Assembly (NCBI RefSeq): GCF_040362915.1
Contig: NZ_AP029612.1
Location: forward strand, 2,232,001-2,296,000
DNA length: 64,000 nucleotides
Source of the DNA: Sediminibacterium sp. KACHI17
GTDB taxonomy: Bacteria > Bacteroidota > Bacteroidia > Chitinophagales > Chitinophagaceae
Direction: 5' to 3'
Shown piece after piece: positions 36,916 to 46,857 of the stretch. Below the pieces are notes generated by a model. The model saw only the letters and a program-made list of their open reading frames with translations. It was not told the origin of the DNA and made no database searches. Every line of letters begins with the position of its first letter. The first letter of the stretch is position 1. Both the position numbers and the translations under genes were made by a program.

Positions 36916-38001
36916 TTAAAAACAAATAACAAAACTGGTGCCTTTACCGATCTCGCTGTTGACCTGAATGGTTCCGCCCATACTGGTAACGTGATTATGA
37001 ACGAGGTACAGACCGATACCCTTGCTGTCTGCATGATCATGAAAGCGTTGGTGTTTGCCAAAGATTTTATCCTTTACCAGCTCCATATCAAAGCCAATTC
37101 CATTATCGGTAATACTTAAATATTGTTTTTCATTTTCTACCCAGGTATGAATATCAATGAGGGGGTTTCTACCCGGCATAGCATATTTGATGGAATTGGT
37201 AATGAGGTTCAGAAAAATACTTTCTAAATAACTTTTTTTGAAAAGCACGGTTGGAAGCGACTCAAAATCTGTTTGAATGATCGTACGAGAATCAATGATA
37301 AGGCTGCTAATGGATTGGGTAACTTTTTTCAACACATCCTCAAAAAGAACAGACTCTTTTTCTGTATTGATACGATCATTTTCCGCCAGGATATCTACAT
37401 AATCATTCAAAGTGTTCTTCAACTGTTCTGTACCGGTTTTCAGGATCGATAAAAATTGTTGTACCTGTTCATCATCGATCTTTCTCTTATTAAGCAGATT
37501 AAAAACATTCAAGAGATTATTGACCGGTGAACGCAGGTCGTGAGAAGTAGTATAGGATAATCGCTTCAAATCAGCATTCAGCGCAGATAGTTCAGCAATG
37601 AGTTTATTTCTGTCTTCTTCTTCTTTCTTTTTGTGGGTAATATTTTTGGCGATCGCATATACCAGTTCTTCTTCTGCAACCGGCATGGAAGTCCAATACA
37701 ACCAAACCACTTCGCCGCTTTTAGTGATATAACGGTTTTCGAAATGATACAGCGGAGAACCGTTTAATAATTCTTTTCTGTGTTGTGCGGTCTTATCCTG
37801 ATCATCCGGATGAATAAATGAAGAAATCCTACGCGACATCAGCTCTTCTTCTGAATAGCCTAATACCTTCGCAACAGCGCTATTAATTTTTTTGAAATAA
37901 CCATCATAACCGGCAATACAAAACAGGTCTGCGGAGAGCTCAAAAAAATTTTCGAGGTGATAGGCTGAAATATCGATATCGGATCTTGAATTCAAGTCCA
38001 T
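36916..38001 (-). CDS. PAS-domain sensor histidine kinase
   Basis: A 361-aa soluble kinase. The PAS domain (about 15-125) has FFELSADLFCIAGYDGYFKK, VLGYSEEELMSRRISSFIHP and PAC-like YAIAKNITHKKK. The HisKA block YTTSHDLRSPVNNLLNVF puts the phospho-His at 154. The ATPase domain has LNLITNSIKYAMPG and ITDNGIGFDM and SKGIGLYLVHNHVTSMGG. No receiver or partner regulator is adjacent, so it is an orphan kinase in this window. The gene ends 24 bases from the TonB-domain gene start and diverges from uvrB. Confidence 0.93.
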   Translation of the reverse strand: MDLNSRSDIDISAYHLENFFELSADLFCIAGYDGYFKKINSAVAKVLGYSEEELMSRRISSFIHPDDQDKTAQHRKELLNGSPLYHFENRYITKSGEVVWLYWTSMPVAEEELVYAIAKNITHKKKEEEDRNKLIAELSALNADLKRLSYTTSHDLRSPVNNLLNVFNLLNKRKIDDEQVQQFLSILKTGTEQLKNTLNDYVDILAENDRINTEKESVLFEDVLKKVTQSISSLIIDSRTIIQTDFESLPTVLFKKSYLESIFLNLITNSIKYAMPGRNPLIDIHTWVENEKQYLSITDNGIGFDMELVKDKIFGKHQRFHDHADSKGIGLYLVHNHVTSMGGTIQVNSEIGKGTSFVICF

Positions 38002-38088
38002 AGAATGAAGAATTGATACAAACTTTCATTGTAAATATAATGTATCGCTTGTTTATAATTGAGTGATACAACCCAACAAAATTCTCTC

Positions 38089-38117
38089 TTGTTTAAATAT
38101 TATCTCTCGTAACTTTA
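38089..38117 (+). promoter_or_regulatory. Bacteroidota-type promoter for uvrB
   Basis: TTG (38089-38091) followed after 18 bases by TAACTTTA (38110-38117), close to the -33 TTTG / -7 TAnnTTTG pattern. The uvrB ATG is 24 bases downstream. Confidence 0.45.
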
Positions 38118-38141
38118 TCAGCTTTCTTTAAGTGTAAAAAA

Positions 38142-40181
38142 ATGCCATTCAAACTCCATTCATCTTATTCTCCTGCAGGTGATCAACCCTCCGCCATTGC
38201 ACAATTAACAGAGGGTCTTCTGAATGGAGAGCAGTATCAGACCTTATTGGGGGTGACGGGCAGTGGTAAAACATTTACCATGGCCAATGTGATTCAGCAG
38301 GTGCAAAGACCCACATTGGTACTCACACACAATAAAACACTGGTTGCGCAATTGTATGGAGAGTTCAAACAATTCTTTCCGGAGAATGCGGTCGGGTATT
38401 TTGTTAGCTATTATGACTATTACCAACCGGAAGCATATATGCCGGTGAGCGATACCTATATCGAAAAAGATTTAAGCATCAATGAGGAGCTGGACAAGCT
38501 TCGTTTACAAGCCACTTCACAATTGCTGAGTGGTAGAAGAGATATCATCGTAGTAGCGAGTGTGAGTTGTATTTATGGTATGGGTAACCCTACGGAATAT
38601 GAAAACGGGATCATTCGAATTCACAAAGGTCAGGTCATATCTCGTCAGGGTTTTTTGCATCAATTGGTAAATGCATTGTATAACAGAAGTCAGGAAGAAT
38701 TCAAGCGCGGTACTTTTCGTGTGAAGGGGGATACGGTAGATATCAATCTGCCTTATGTAGATTTTGGATATCGAATTACCTTCTTTGGTGATGAGATCGA
38801 AGAAATTGAAAGCATAGAAACAGCAACCAGCAAAAGAATCGGACTGATGGAGAATGCAGCCATCTTTCCTGCGAACCTTTATCTCGCGCCCAAAGACATG
38901 ATACAACAGGTGATGAATGAGATACAGGATGAAATGATGGCACAGGTAGAATACTTTAAGAATACCGGAAAATTTATTGAAGCACAACGTATCAAAGAAA
39001 GAGTAGAATATGATCTGGAAATGATCCGCGAACTTGGATATTGTAATGGTATTGAAAACTATTCCCGCTTTTTTGACCGAAGGAAACCGGGAACGCGTCC
39101 GTTTTGTTTATTGGATTATTTTCCCAAAGATTTTTTATGTGTGATTGATGAAAGCCATCAGACCATTCCACAAGTAGCCGGAATGTATGGCGGAGATAGA
39201 AGTCGGAAGCTGGTATTGGTTGATTATGGTTTTCGCTTACCCAGTGCCATGGATAACCGTCCGCTGAACTTTCATGAATTTGAATCATTGATCGGACAAA
39301 CGGTTTTTGTAAGTGCTACACCCGGAGATTATGAATTGGAAAAAACGGGTGGCGTGGTGGTGGAGCAGGTTGTAAGACCTACCGGATTACTGGATCCGCC
39401 CATTGAGATCAGACCAAGTGTGAACCAGATAGATGATCTGTTGGATGAAATTGATAAACGTGTAAAAAAAGGAGATCGTGTTCTGGTGACCACACTCACC
39501 AAGCGAATGGCGGAGGAAATGGATAAATACCTGGGTCGTATCAACATCAAATCCAAATACATTCATAGTGATGTAGATACCCTAGAGCGAGTTGAGATCT
39601 TACGTGATCTGAGATTGGGAGTGATTGATGTATTGGTCGGTGTCAATCTTTTGAGAGAAGGACTCGATCTTCCGGAAGTTTCATTGGTAGCGATTCTGGA
39701 TGCAGATAAAGAAGGGTTCCTGCGTAATGAAAGATCATTGACACAAACAGCAGGACGTGCTGCCCGTAACGTAGATGGTCTGGTGATCTTTTACGCAGAC
39801 ACCATTACAGAAAGTATGCAGCGTACTATTGATGAAACGACCCGCAGAAGAGAAAAGCAGATCGCTTATAATATTGAACATGGCATTACGCCAAAAACCG
39901 TTTCAAAAAGTAAGGAGCAGGTCTTTGCACAAACTTCTGTGCTGGATATTAAAGGATATGATCCATCCAATCCATATGCACTGCAAAAAGATGAGCCATT
40001 GATACAAACAGCGGCAGAAGAGCAGGTAGAATATAAAACGATCCCGCAATTAGAGAAAGCAATCAATGCCATCAAAAAGCAAATGGAAAAAGCTGCCCGC
40101 GATCTGGATTTCATTGAAGCAGCAAGATTGAGAGATGAAATGTTTTCGTTAAAGAAGAAGCTGGAAAATTTGTCTGCCTAA
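38142..40181 (+). CDS. uvrB: Excinuclease ABC subunit B
   Basis: A 679-aa UvrB, the damage-verifying helicase subunit of nucleotide excision repair. Visible are Walker A GVTGSGKT (37-44), the beta-hairpin region SYYDYYQPEAYMPVSDTYIE that wedges damaged DNA, VIDESHQTIPQ, GVNLLREGLDLPEVSLV and RAARNVDGLVIFYAD. The C-terminal UVR motif AIKKQMEKAARDLDFIEAAR, which contacts UvrA or UvrC, is intact. It leads a plus-strand group with an acyltransferase and ligase gene, but those are probably separate from its function. Confidence 0.98.
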   Translation: MPFKLHSSYSPAGDQPSAIAQLTEGLLNGEQYQTLLGVTGSGKTFTMANVIQQVQRPTLVLTHNKTLVAQLYGEFKQFFPENAVGYFVSYYDYYQPEAYMPVSDTYIEKDLSINEELDKLRLQATSQLLSGRRDIIVVASVSCIYGMGNPTEYENGIIRIHKGQVISRQGFLHQLVNALYNRSQEEFKRGTFRVKGDTVDINLPYVDFGYRITFFGDEIEEIESIETATSKRIGLMENAAIFPANLYLAPKDMIQQVMNEIQDEMMAQVEYFKNTGKFIEAQRIKERVEYDLEMIRELGYCNGIENYSRFFDRRKPGTRPFCLLDYFPKDFLCVIDESHQTIPQVAGMYGGDRSRKLVLVDYGFRLPSAMDNRPLNFHEFESLIGQTVFVSATPGDYELEKTGGVVVEQVVRPTGLLDPPIEIRPSVNQIDDLLDEIDKRVKKGDRVLVTTLTKRMAEEMDKYLGRINIKSKYIHSDVDTLERVEILRDLRLGVIDVLVGVNLLREGLDLPEVSLVAILDADKEGFLRNERSLTQTAGRAARNVDGLVIFYADTITESMQRTIDETTRRREKQIAYNIEHGITPKTVSKSKEQVFAQTSVLDIKGYDPSNPYALQKDEPLIQTAAEEQVEYKTIPQLEKAINAIKKQMEKAARDLDFIEAARLRDEMFSLKKKLENLSA

Positions 40182-40240
40182 GACTGATCAATTTGCTACA
40201 TTCTCAAATTTTCAAATTATCTTGTTATCCATTGCTTGCC

Positions 40241-40810
40241 ATGAGAATACTCTGGAAAATCTACCTGTGGATCACGGGATGGAAAGTCCGGGATAATTTC
40301 CCGTACCATCTGAAAAAATGCATCGTGATCGTTGCGCCGCATACGAGCGCATGGGATTTTGTAATTGGTCTCGCCATTCGAAGCGTACTTCGACTCACAC
40401 ATGTAAAATATTTAGGGAAGGCAGAATTATTTCAAGGAAGATTTGGGTTTTTCTTTCGTAGACTAGGTGGTTATCCGGTCGATCGTTTCAATAATAAGAA
40501 TATGGTAGATCAGGTAGCAGAATTATTTGATCAACATGAGACATTTGTATTGGCGCTCTCTCCGGAGGGAACCCGAAAAAAAGTAGACCGATTAAGAACC
40601 GGCTTTTATCACATCGCCAAAAAAGCAAATGTTCCGATCGTAATGGCGGCGATGGATTTCACTAAAAAAGAAGCCTGGTTTTCTGAACCCTTTCTTACAT
40701 CCGATAATGAAGAAGCTGATTTTAGAAAGATCATAGATTTCTATGCACCTGTTCAGGGAAAAATTCCTGAACAAGGATTGGCACACCTGAAAGAATCATC
40801 ATTTGTTTAA
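40241..40810 (+). CDS. PlsC-like lysophospholipid acyltransferase
   Basis: A 189-aa acyltransferase with the catalytic VAPHTSAWDFVIGLA block (H-x4-D) and ALSPEGTRKKVDRLRTGFYH, where SPEGTR replaces FPEGTR. An N-terminal hydrophobic/amphipathic stretch MRILWKIYLWITGWK likely sits on the membrane. The start ATG 40241 is chosen; a longer frame would read through low-complexity CAAATTTT words. The stop is 3 bases from the next gene, an AMP-forming acyl-CoA ligase, so the two probably cooperate in acyl-lipid synthesis. Confidence 0.88.
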   Translation: MRILWKIYLWITGWKVRDNFPYHLKKCIVIVAPHTSAWDFVIGLAIRSVLRLTHVKYLGKAELFQGRFGFFFRRLGGYPVDRFNNKNMVDQVAELFDQHETFVLALSPEGTRKKVDRLRTGFYHIAKKANVPIVMAAMDFTKKEAWFSEPFLTSDNEEADFRKIIDFYAPVQGKIPEQGLAHLKESSFV

Positions 40811-40813
40811 TTC

Positions 40814-42472
40814 ATGATAACCCCCCGAAACATGAACTACCCAAACATTGTTGAAAAATTTTGTGAGTACGAAAAAACAACACCCTCACGTTTATTTTTA
40901 GCTGAACCCGTGAGAGGCGTGTACCAACATTTTACCTGGGCAGAAGCAGGTGTACAGATCAGAAGCATGGCTGCAGCTTTGCGTTCTTTCGGATATGGTA
41001 AAGATGATAAGATAGCCATACTCAGTAAAAACTGCGCTCACTGGATCATGGCTGATCTGGCCATTGCCATGGCCGGTTGTGTGTCAGTTCCTTTATATCC
41101 AAATATTACTGCAGATGCTTTGCGTGATATTATTGTTCATAGCGAGAGCAAAGCAATTTTTATCGGAAAACTGGATAACCCGGACGCTATTCGTCAAGGA
41201 GTTCCTGATTCCTTATTACAGATCACTTTTCCTTTTTATCCCAACGCAGATTGTATCAACTGGAATGATCTGGTAAAAAGTCACGAACCTTTGCAAGGCG
41301 TGCCACAGCTAGACCCTTTTTCTTTGGCGTGTATTGTCTATACTTCCGGAACTACAGGACAATCAAAAGGGGTGATGCATACCTATCATGCCATGTCATT
41401 TGCAGTTCAGTCATTCCTGGACAATTTTCCAGAGATCAAAAAGGAAATATTCTTTTCATACTTACCCCTTTGTCATGTAGCCGAAAGGATGTTGGTAGAG
41501 TGTGGCACTGTTTTCACGGGTAGTACGGTTTATTTTGTGGAGTCACTAGATACGTTTGCTACCAATCTTGCACATACACAACCAACAGTTTTTCTCGCGG
41601 TACCGCGTATCTGGGAAAAGATGCAAGAAGGTGTATTGAAAAAAATGCCACAAGCAAAGTTGGATCGCTTGTTAAAAATTCCCCTGATCAGTGGATTGAT
41701 CAAAAAAATGATCCGAAAGAAATTAGGCTTAGGAAGAGCGCAACATATTTTCACTGGAGCATCACCCATCAATCCCGCATTATTACAGTGGTATGCGAAA
41801 TTGGGGATTATTATTCAGGAAGCATATGGCATGACAGAGAACGTGGCTTTATCTCATGTCAATAAAAAGCATTCCGCAAAATTTGGAACCGTAGGTCAAC
41901 CTTATGCATCTGTTGAAGTGAGATTGGGTAAAGACAATGAGGTACAGGTAAAGAGCCCGGCTTCTATGTTGGGTTATTATAAGGAGCCCGAGTTATCGGC
42001 ACAATGTTTTGAAGATGGTTTTTTAAAAACGGGTGATGAGGGATCTATTGATGCAGAAGGATACCTGACTATTACCGGCCGTATCAAAGATCAATTCAAA
42101 ACCGGAAAGGGTAAGTATATCACACCGGCACCAATGGAAAATACATTGGGAGCTCATGAATATGTAGGGCAGGCTTGTGTTGTTGGATCGGGAATGTCTT
42201 CAGCACTGGTTTTATGTACTTTGTCGGAACAGGCAAAAGCGGTACCGGTCAATGATGTGCAACAAGAACTGGAAAATTTATTGCGAAGCCTCAATACACA
42301 GTTAGAGCATCATGAACAATTGGCACGCATGGTCGTGTGTAAAGAAGAATGGAGTATTCAAAATGGCTTACTGACCCCAACGCTTAAGATCAAGCGGAAA
42401 AATATCGATCAGCAATATGCACAGTCATATCCGGATTGGCTACGCGCGGAGCAAATAATTATTTTTGAATAG
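40814..42472 (+). CDS. AMP-forming long-chain acyl-CoA synthetase
   Basis: A 552-aa ligase that activates a fatty acid with ATP to acyl-AMP and then acyl-CoA. The phosphate-binding motif is IVYTSGTTGQSKGVMHTYH, with IFTGASPINPALLQWYAKLG, the A5 block QEAYGMTENVALSHV and the A7/A8 region FLKTGDEGSID and TGRIKDQFKTGKGKYI. The length is typical of long-chain synthetases. The neighbouring acyltransferase supports a lipid role. A second start, ATG 40832 (MNYPNIVEKF), is also possible. Confidence 0.93.
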   Translation: MITPRNMNYPNIVEKFCEYEKTTPSRLFLAEPVRGVYQHFTWAEAGVQIRSMAAALRSFGYGKDDKIAILSKNCAHWIMADLAIAMAGCVSVPLYPNITADALRDIIVHSESKAIFIGKLDNPDAIRQGVPDSLLQITFPFYPNADCINWNDLVKSHEPLQGVPQLDPFSLACIVYTSGTTGQSKGVMHTYHAMSFAVQSFLDNFPEIKKEIFFSYLPLCHVAERMLVECGTVFTGSTVYFVESLDTFATNLAHTQPTVFLAVPRIWEKMQEGVLKKMPQAKLDRLLKIPLISGLIKKMIRKKLGLGRAQHIFTGASPINPALLQWYAKLGIIIQEAYGMTENVALSHVNKKHSAKFGTVGQPYASVEVRLGKDNEVQVKSPASMLGYYKEPELSAQCFEDGFLKTGDEGSIDAEGYLTITGRIKDQFKTGKGKYITPAPMENTLGAHEYVGQACVVGSGMSSALVLCTLSEQAKAVPVNDVQQELENLLRSLNTQLEHHEQLARMVVCKEEWSIQNGLLTPTLKIKRKNIDQQYAQSYPDWLRAEQIIIFE

Positions 42473-42563
42473 GAAGAGTTTGGGCATCTCTCATTTTTGG
42501 CACAATATTGTTATGGTTCTTTCGTTATAATTATCGAATGATCATATTTCAAATTGTAAATGC

Positions 42564-43478
42564 ATGAGAACCAATCGTTTTATAGTCGCATTCGCGTCTT
42601 CTGTACTGCTTTTTTCCTGTGTGAGCAGTAAAAAATTCAAAGATTCAGAAGCCAAGTATACACAGTTAAGTGGTGCTTATCTTGAAATGCAGGGCAAGTA
42701 CCGTGAACTACAAGATGAGATCAAAGACCTCGAAAACCAATTGGCCAAATCAAAAGGACAAAACAGCGAACTTAACACCCGTAAGCAAGCACTGGAAGAT
42801 CAAATAGCAGACCTGAATAAGCAAATTGATTTTCTGAAACAAAACAATACGACTGTATTGAATCAGTTGAAAGATCTTTCTGTAGTAACGGGTGCTCAGG
42901 CAGAAAGTATTAAAAAGTCGCTAGAGAATATCGGTGCAAAAGACCTGTATATCCGTGATCTGCAAGGTTCAATCGCCCGTAAAGATTCATTGAATATGGC
43001 TCTGGTCATGAACCTGAAAGGCGCTATCGGTAATTTGAATGATGAAGATATCAATATCAAAGTCGATAAAGGAGTAGTGTATGTTGATATTTCTGATAAA
43101 CTTTTATTCAAAAGCGCGAGCTATGAAGTAACAGACAGAGCCAAAGAGGTACTGGGTAAAGTTGCTAAAGTGTTGAATGCGCAACCTGAAATAGAATTTA
43201 TCGTAGAAGGACATACCGATTCTCTCCCGATCAAAACAGCAGCGATCCAGGATAACTGGGATCTGAGTGTGAGAAGAGCAACTACAGTTGTTCGCATTTT
43301 GCAAGAGACCTATGGAATCGATCCTAAGCGTATGACAGCAGCGGGAAGAAGTCAGTATATTCCTTTGAAAGATAATGGTACGGCGGAAGGACGTGCGGCT
43401 AATCGCAGAACGCGTATTGTGATCCAGCCAATGTTGGATCAGTTCTTCAAATTATTAGAGACAAAACCACAGCAATAA
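42564..43478 (+). CDS. OmpA-family outer-membrane lipoprotein
   Basis: A 304-aa lipoprotein (FIVAFASSVLLFSC). Residues 28-110 form a coiled coil (KYRELQDEIKDLENQLAKSK, KQALEDQIADLNKQIDFLKQ). The C-terminal OmpA domain has DKLLFKSASYEVTDRAKEVL, IEFIVEGHTDSLPIKTA and GRSQYIPLKDNGTAEGRAAN, and ends NRRTRIVIQP, the peptidoglycan-binding signature. It probably tethers the outer membrane to the cell wall. Confidence 0.94.
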   Translation: MRTNRFIVAFASSVLLFSCVSSKKFKDSEAKYTQLSGAYLEMQGKYRELQDEIKDLENQLAKSKGQNSELNTRKQALEDQIADLNKQIDFLKQNNTTVLNQLKDLSVVTGAQAESIKKSLENIGAKDLYIRDLQGSIARKDSLNMALVMNLKGAIGNLNDEDINIKVDKGVVYVDISDKLLFKSASYEVTDRAKEVLGKVAKVLNAQPEIEFIVEGHTDSLPIKTAAIQDNWDLSVRRATTVVRILQETYGIDPKRMTAAGRSQYIPLKDNGTAEGRAANRRTRIVIQPMLDQFFKLLETKPQQ

Positions 43479-43512
43479 AGTACATACTAACCCAACCATA
43501 TACGCCTAAAGA

Positions 43513-43536
43513 AAACCCCCGCAATTGCGGGGGTTT
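43513..43536. terminator. Bidirectional terminator between convergent genes
   Basis: A perfect 24-bp palindrome with stem AAACCCCCGC and centre AATT, T-rich on both sides. It terminates the OmpA-like gene and probably also the converging hemerythrin gene. Confidence 0.88.
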
Positions 43537-43558
43537 CTATTTGTAGTTATTAGAAAAT

Positions 43559-44242
43559 TTAGACCGTTTCTAATGCCAAAGATTTTTGAACTTCATTAAA
43601 ATCTGTACAATCCAATGCAGCTGCAGCTAACTCCATCATTTGATCCATTACAAATGGAGGTGCAGAAGCTTGTATGGCACGAAACCATTCAGCGATTTCT
43701 CTGATACTTAATCCTTTCATCATCCAGTAGCTATATCGCGCGTTTTTATCAGGAGGAAGAGAGCCTACGATCTCCATGGTTAGGTTGTGTAATTGCTCAT
43801 CCGTATAATGTTGCCAGATCAATTCTTTAATGATCACTTCCTCCATATTCATATGTGATAAATTGAATGCAGTAAACTCGGCAAGCGAGAACTGTATTTG
43901 TCTTCCAGCAAAAATTTTATCGGAGGGCTTAACCGCGGCTTCATACTGTTCAATACATCCTTGCAAATGTGCTGCAAGCATATGATCCTTATCGTGCTGC
44001 TGTTCAAAATCTGCGATCACCTGTGGTGCTTTATCTGCAATCAATGTAAATACTTTTGTGTCTTCGGTATGCGCGTGCCCATCAAAAAGCCAGATCAGCT
44101 CTTTTAGTTGTGCAATTGTTTTGGAAGCTTCTTCCTCCTCTGTAAAATCTGTATGCTGCACCTGCAAAGAGCAATGATACAGCAGGGCTCTTAACCCCTG
44201 ATGTATCTGATGAAAGGGGTTGTAACGTGATAATTGATTCAT
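43559..44242 (-). CDS. Hemerythrin-like HHE-domain protein
   Basis: A 227-aa four-helix protein with HHE-type metal residues: NPFHQIHQGLRALLYH, LIWLFDGHAHTEDTKVF, DKDHMLAAHLQGCIEQ and FNLSHMNMEEVIIKELIW. Such domains bind a di-iron centre for O2 or NO sensing, storage or detoxification. The C-terminal 70 residues (MMKGLSIREIAEWFRAIQAS) are an extra helical segment. The start is ATG 44242 (MNQLSRYNPF). A longer frame adds a non-homologous leader. It is divergent from the hybrid kinase gene. Confidence 0.85.
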   Translation of the reverse strand: MNQLSRYNPFHQIHQGLRALLYHCSLQVQHTDFTEEEEASKTIAQLKELIWLFDGHAHTEDTKVFTLIADKAPQVIADFEQQHDKDHMLAAHLQGCIEQYEAAVKPSDKIFAGRQIQFSLAEFTAFNLSHMNMEEVIIKELIWQHYTDEQLHNLTMEIVGSLPPDKNARYSYWMMKGLSIREIAEWFRAIQASAPPFVMDQMMELAAAALDCTDFNEVQKSLALETV

Positions 44243-44394
44243 ATGGTCGTTTTTAGTGTTTGCGCAAAACTGCACTAACGGTTTATATAGCTCAATCACA
44301 TAAAAGTGTGGTTGCGGATGAGCGGCTTAAAACCAATGATGACGGCACTATTTTTACAAGAAAGAAGGTCCTCCGGTTTCTGTATAAACAGATA

Positions 44395-44428
44395 AAATGT
44401 ATTAATTCGCAGAAGAATTAATACATTT
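44395..44428. repeat. Perfect 14-bp AT-rich hairpin in the kinase upstream region
   Basis: AAATGTATTAATTC (44395-44408) pairs exactly with GAATTAATACATTT (44415-44428) around GCAGAA. It lies about 56 bases before the hybrid kinase ATG, so it could be an operator or a leader hairpin. No T-run follows. Confidence 0.65.
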
Positions 44429-44484
44429 AAGAAACGGAAACGCTGATACCCCTGCAGCGAATTTTAACAAGCAAGCAGATAAGT

Positions 44485-46857
44485 ATGTATTCAATATTTA
44501 AGAGAACTGGTATCTTTTTTTCCGTCATTATTTTCTGTTGTTTTCTTTTTCCCTCTTCTTCTTTCGCGCAACTACCGGTTGCCAAACACGGTGTTATTGA
44601 TTTACGAAATATAGATCTATCAAAACAATCTGTTCCACTGGATGGCGAATGGGGACTCTGCTGGGAAAAATTATGTGTGCCGGGAGACACTTCTAAGGAA
44701 ATGACCGGTATGACCACCTTCCCCAAGCGATGGGATAATACAGTTGTTGGTGGGAAGAAAATCACAGCCCAAGGGTATGCATCCTATATGCTTACCATCT
44801 TACTTCCCAAAAACGCTTCAAATCTGGCATTGGATGTTCCGGATACTTATACCAGCTATAAAATGTTTGTGGATGATGCCGTTTTTGTTGAATCAGGAAT
44901 ACCCGGCACTTCTGCGGAAACGACCAAACCGAAGTGGCAACAATTTACACGGGAGCTATTCATAAAAAGAGATACCGTAAAACTCATACTTCAAGTAGCG
45001 AATTTTTTACACTCTAAAGGAGGTCCTTATAAATCTATTACGATCGGGAATAAAGACAAACTATTCAGTAAGAGAAACAGAGACAATGCCTTCAACTTTA
45101 TTCTTACCGGAAGTATCATTATGTGTGGACTCTTCTTCTTTGGTCTGTACTTCTTTGGTCGTTACGATAAAACCATTCTTTACTTTGCTCTTTTCTGTAT
45201 CACTTACAGTTATCGTATCATTGGAACATCCCAGTATTCTTTGCACACGATCTTTCCTGATCTTCCCTGGGCGTTCACCATTCACATGGAATACCTGTCA
45301 TTGTTTGTAAGTGTTATCTTTTTTACACAGTATACACAAAATCTTTATCCGGAAGATTCTAACAAGCTCATTACTACTTTGGAAATGTGGGCATGTATCA
45401 TCCTGTCACTGATCACACTGTTCTTCCCTCCTTCGGTATTTACACAGCTGATCAATCCGTTTTTAGTGGTTATGTTTTTTGTGATTGCGCATGCATTTTA
45501 TGTATATGTCGTGGCCTATAGAAGAAAAAGACTCGGTGCAGGATATGCATTATTAAGTACAGGCGTTGTAATGATCATTTTTGTGATCATTAATTTGCAA
45601 TACTTTGACTTTGTTGCTCCTCAAAAAGAACTGTTATTCATCGGTTATTTATCATTCTTCTTTCTGCAGTCATTGATTCTTTCTTATCGATATTCATACC
45701 TGCTCAATAAAGCCAGGAAGGAAGCGGAGCAGGGACTTGTTGCAAAAAGTGATTTCCTCTCCAATATGTCACACGAAATAAGAACACCGCTGAATTCGGT
45801 GATCGGTCTTTCACATATATTATTGGATAATCAGCCGCGTGAGGATCAGAAAGAACAACTGAATGTGTTACTTTTTTCTGCTAATAATCTTTTGAATATT
45901 GTCAACGACATTCTGGATTACAATAAAATTGAAGCGGGCAAGATCAATTTTGAATACATTGATATGGACCTGGTTCAGGTATCACAAGATCTTTTATCCG
46001 GATTGAAAACACTGGCTGATGAAAAAGGGATTGTATTACTCCTAGAAAAGGATCCGGCATTTAATCATCGTATCATCTCAGACCCAACACGCATCAGCCA
46101 AGTGATTGGCAATCTCTTGCAAAACGCCATTAAGTTTACAAGATCGGGTCATGTCAAGCTCATCATAAAACAGGAGAAGATCCAAAAACAACATATCACA
46201 CTAACGATCAAAGTAGAAGATACCGGAATCGGTATCGCAGCTGAAAAACAGAAACTGATCTTTGATCGTTTTACACAAGCGGATACTTCAACATCAAGAA
46301 GTTTCGGTGGTACCGGACTGGGTCTTGCCATCTGCAAAAAAATTCTGGAGCTACAAGGGTCACAATTGCAATTAAAAAGTGAGCCGGGTAAAGGATCTGT
46401 TTTCTTTTTCACCCAGACTTTCCCAATATCACAAGTGTTTAATTTCTCACAAGGAGAACCCGTACTAGAAGAAATCGAAAAAGGCCGTCCGCTTTCAGGC
46501 GTTTCATTATTAATGGCAGAAGACAATGAGTTGAATGTGTTGGTTGCAAAAACGTTCCTCGAGAAATGGGGAGCAAAGATCGATGTGGCGGCCAATGGAG
46601 AAGAAGCCATTCGCAAGCTTGATACAAATAAGCATCAAATGATCTTAATGGATATGCATATGCCTGTGATGGATGGATATGAAGCAGTGAAGATCATTCG
46701 CAGTAAGGGGATCAACATTCCTATAATCGCACTAACAGCGAGTTTACCATCAGAGGTAGAAGAACGTGCACGCGATCTTTCTATCAATGCGATCGTTACC
46801 AAACCTTTTGAACCGGATGAGTTTCTGAAATTATTGATCAAGATCCATCATCAATGA
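44485..46857 (+). CDS. Hybrid 7TMR-DISM histidine kinase / response regulator
   Basis: A 790-aa protein: signal sequence (FFSVIIFCCFLFPSSSFA), a periplasmic DISM-like sensor (about 30-200, DGEWGLCWEKLCVPGDTSKE), seven helices (about 205-400), then HisKA SNMSHEIRTPLNSVIGLSH with phospho-His about 430. The ATPase domain has LLQNAIKFTRSGHV and VEDTGIGIAAEKQKLIFDRF and RSFGGTGLGLAICK. The C-terminal receiver has phospho-acceptor Asp723 in MILMDMHMPVMDGYEA. No partner regulator is adjacent. The 3' end overlaps the converging hydrolase gene by 7 bases. Confidence 0.95.
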   Translation: MYSIFKRTGIFFSVIIFCCFLFPSSSFAQLPVAKHGVIDLRNIDLSKQSVPLDGEWGLCWEKLCVPGDTSKEMTGMTTFPKRWDNTVVGGKKITAQGYASYMLTILLPKNASNLALDVPDTYTSYKMFVDDAVFVESGIPGTSAETTKPKWQQFTRELFIKRDTVKLILQVANFLHSKGGPYKSITIGNKDKLFSKRNRDNAFNFILTGSIIMCGLFFFGLYFFGRYDKTILYFALFCITYSYRIIGTSQYSLHTIFPDLPWAFTIHMEYLSLFVSVIFFTQYTQNLYPEDSNKLITTLEMWACIILSLITLFFPPSVFTQLINPFLVVMFFVIAHAFYVYVVAYRRKRLGAGYALLSTGVVMIIFVIINLQYFDFVAPQKELLFIGYLSFFFLQSLILSYRYSYLLNKARKEAEQGLVAKSDFLSNMSHEIRTPLNSVIGLSHILLDNQPREDQKEQLNVLLFSANNLLNIVNDILDYNKIEAGKINFEYIDMDLVQVSQDLLSGLKTLADEKGIVLLLEKDPAFNHRIISDPTRISQVIGNLLQNAIKFTRSGHVKLIIKQEKIQKQHITLTIKVEDTGIGIAAEKQKLIFDRFTQADTSTSRSFGGTGLGLAICKKILELQGSQLQLKSEPGKGSVFFFTQTFPISQVFNFSQGEPVLEEIEKGRPLSGVSLLMAEDNELNVLVAKTFLEKWGAKIDVAANGEEAIRKLDTNKHQMILMDMHMPVMDGYEAVKIIRSKGINIPIIALTASLPSEVEERARDLSINAIVTKPFEPDEFLKLLIKIHHQ

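Noticed and set aside
38517-39288. Minus-strand frames inside uvrB
   Set aside because: They are antisense to conserved uvrB codons without a signal, domain or spacing that would support genes.
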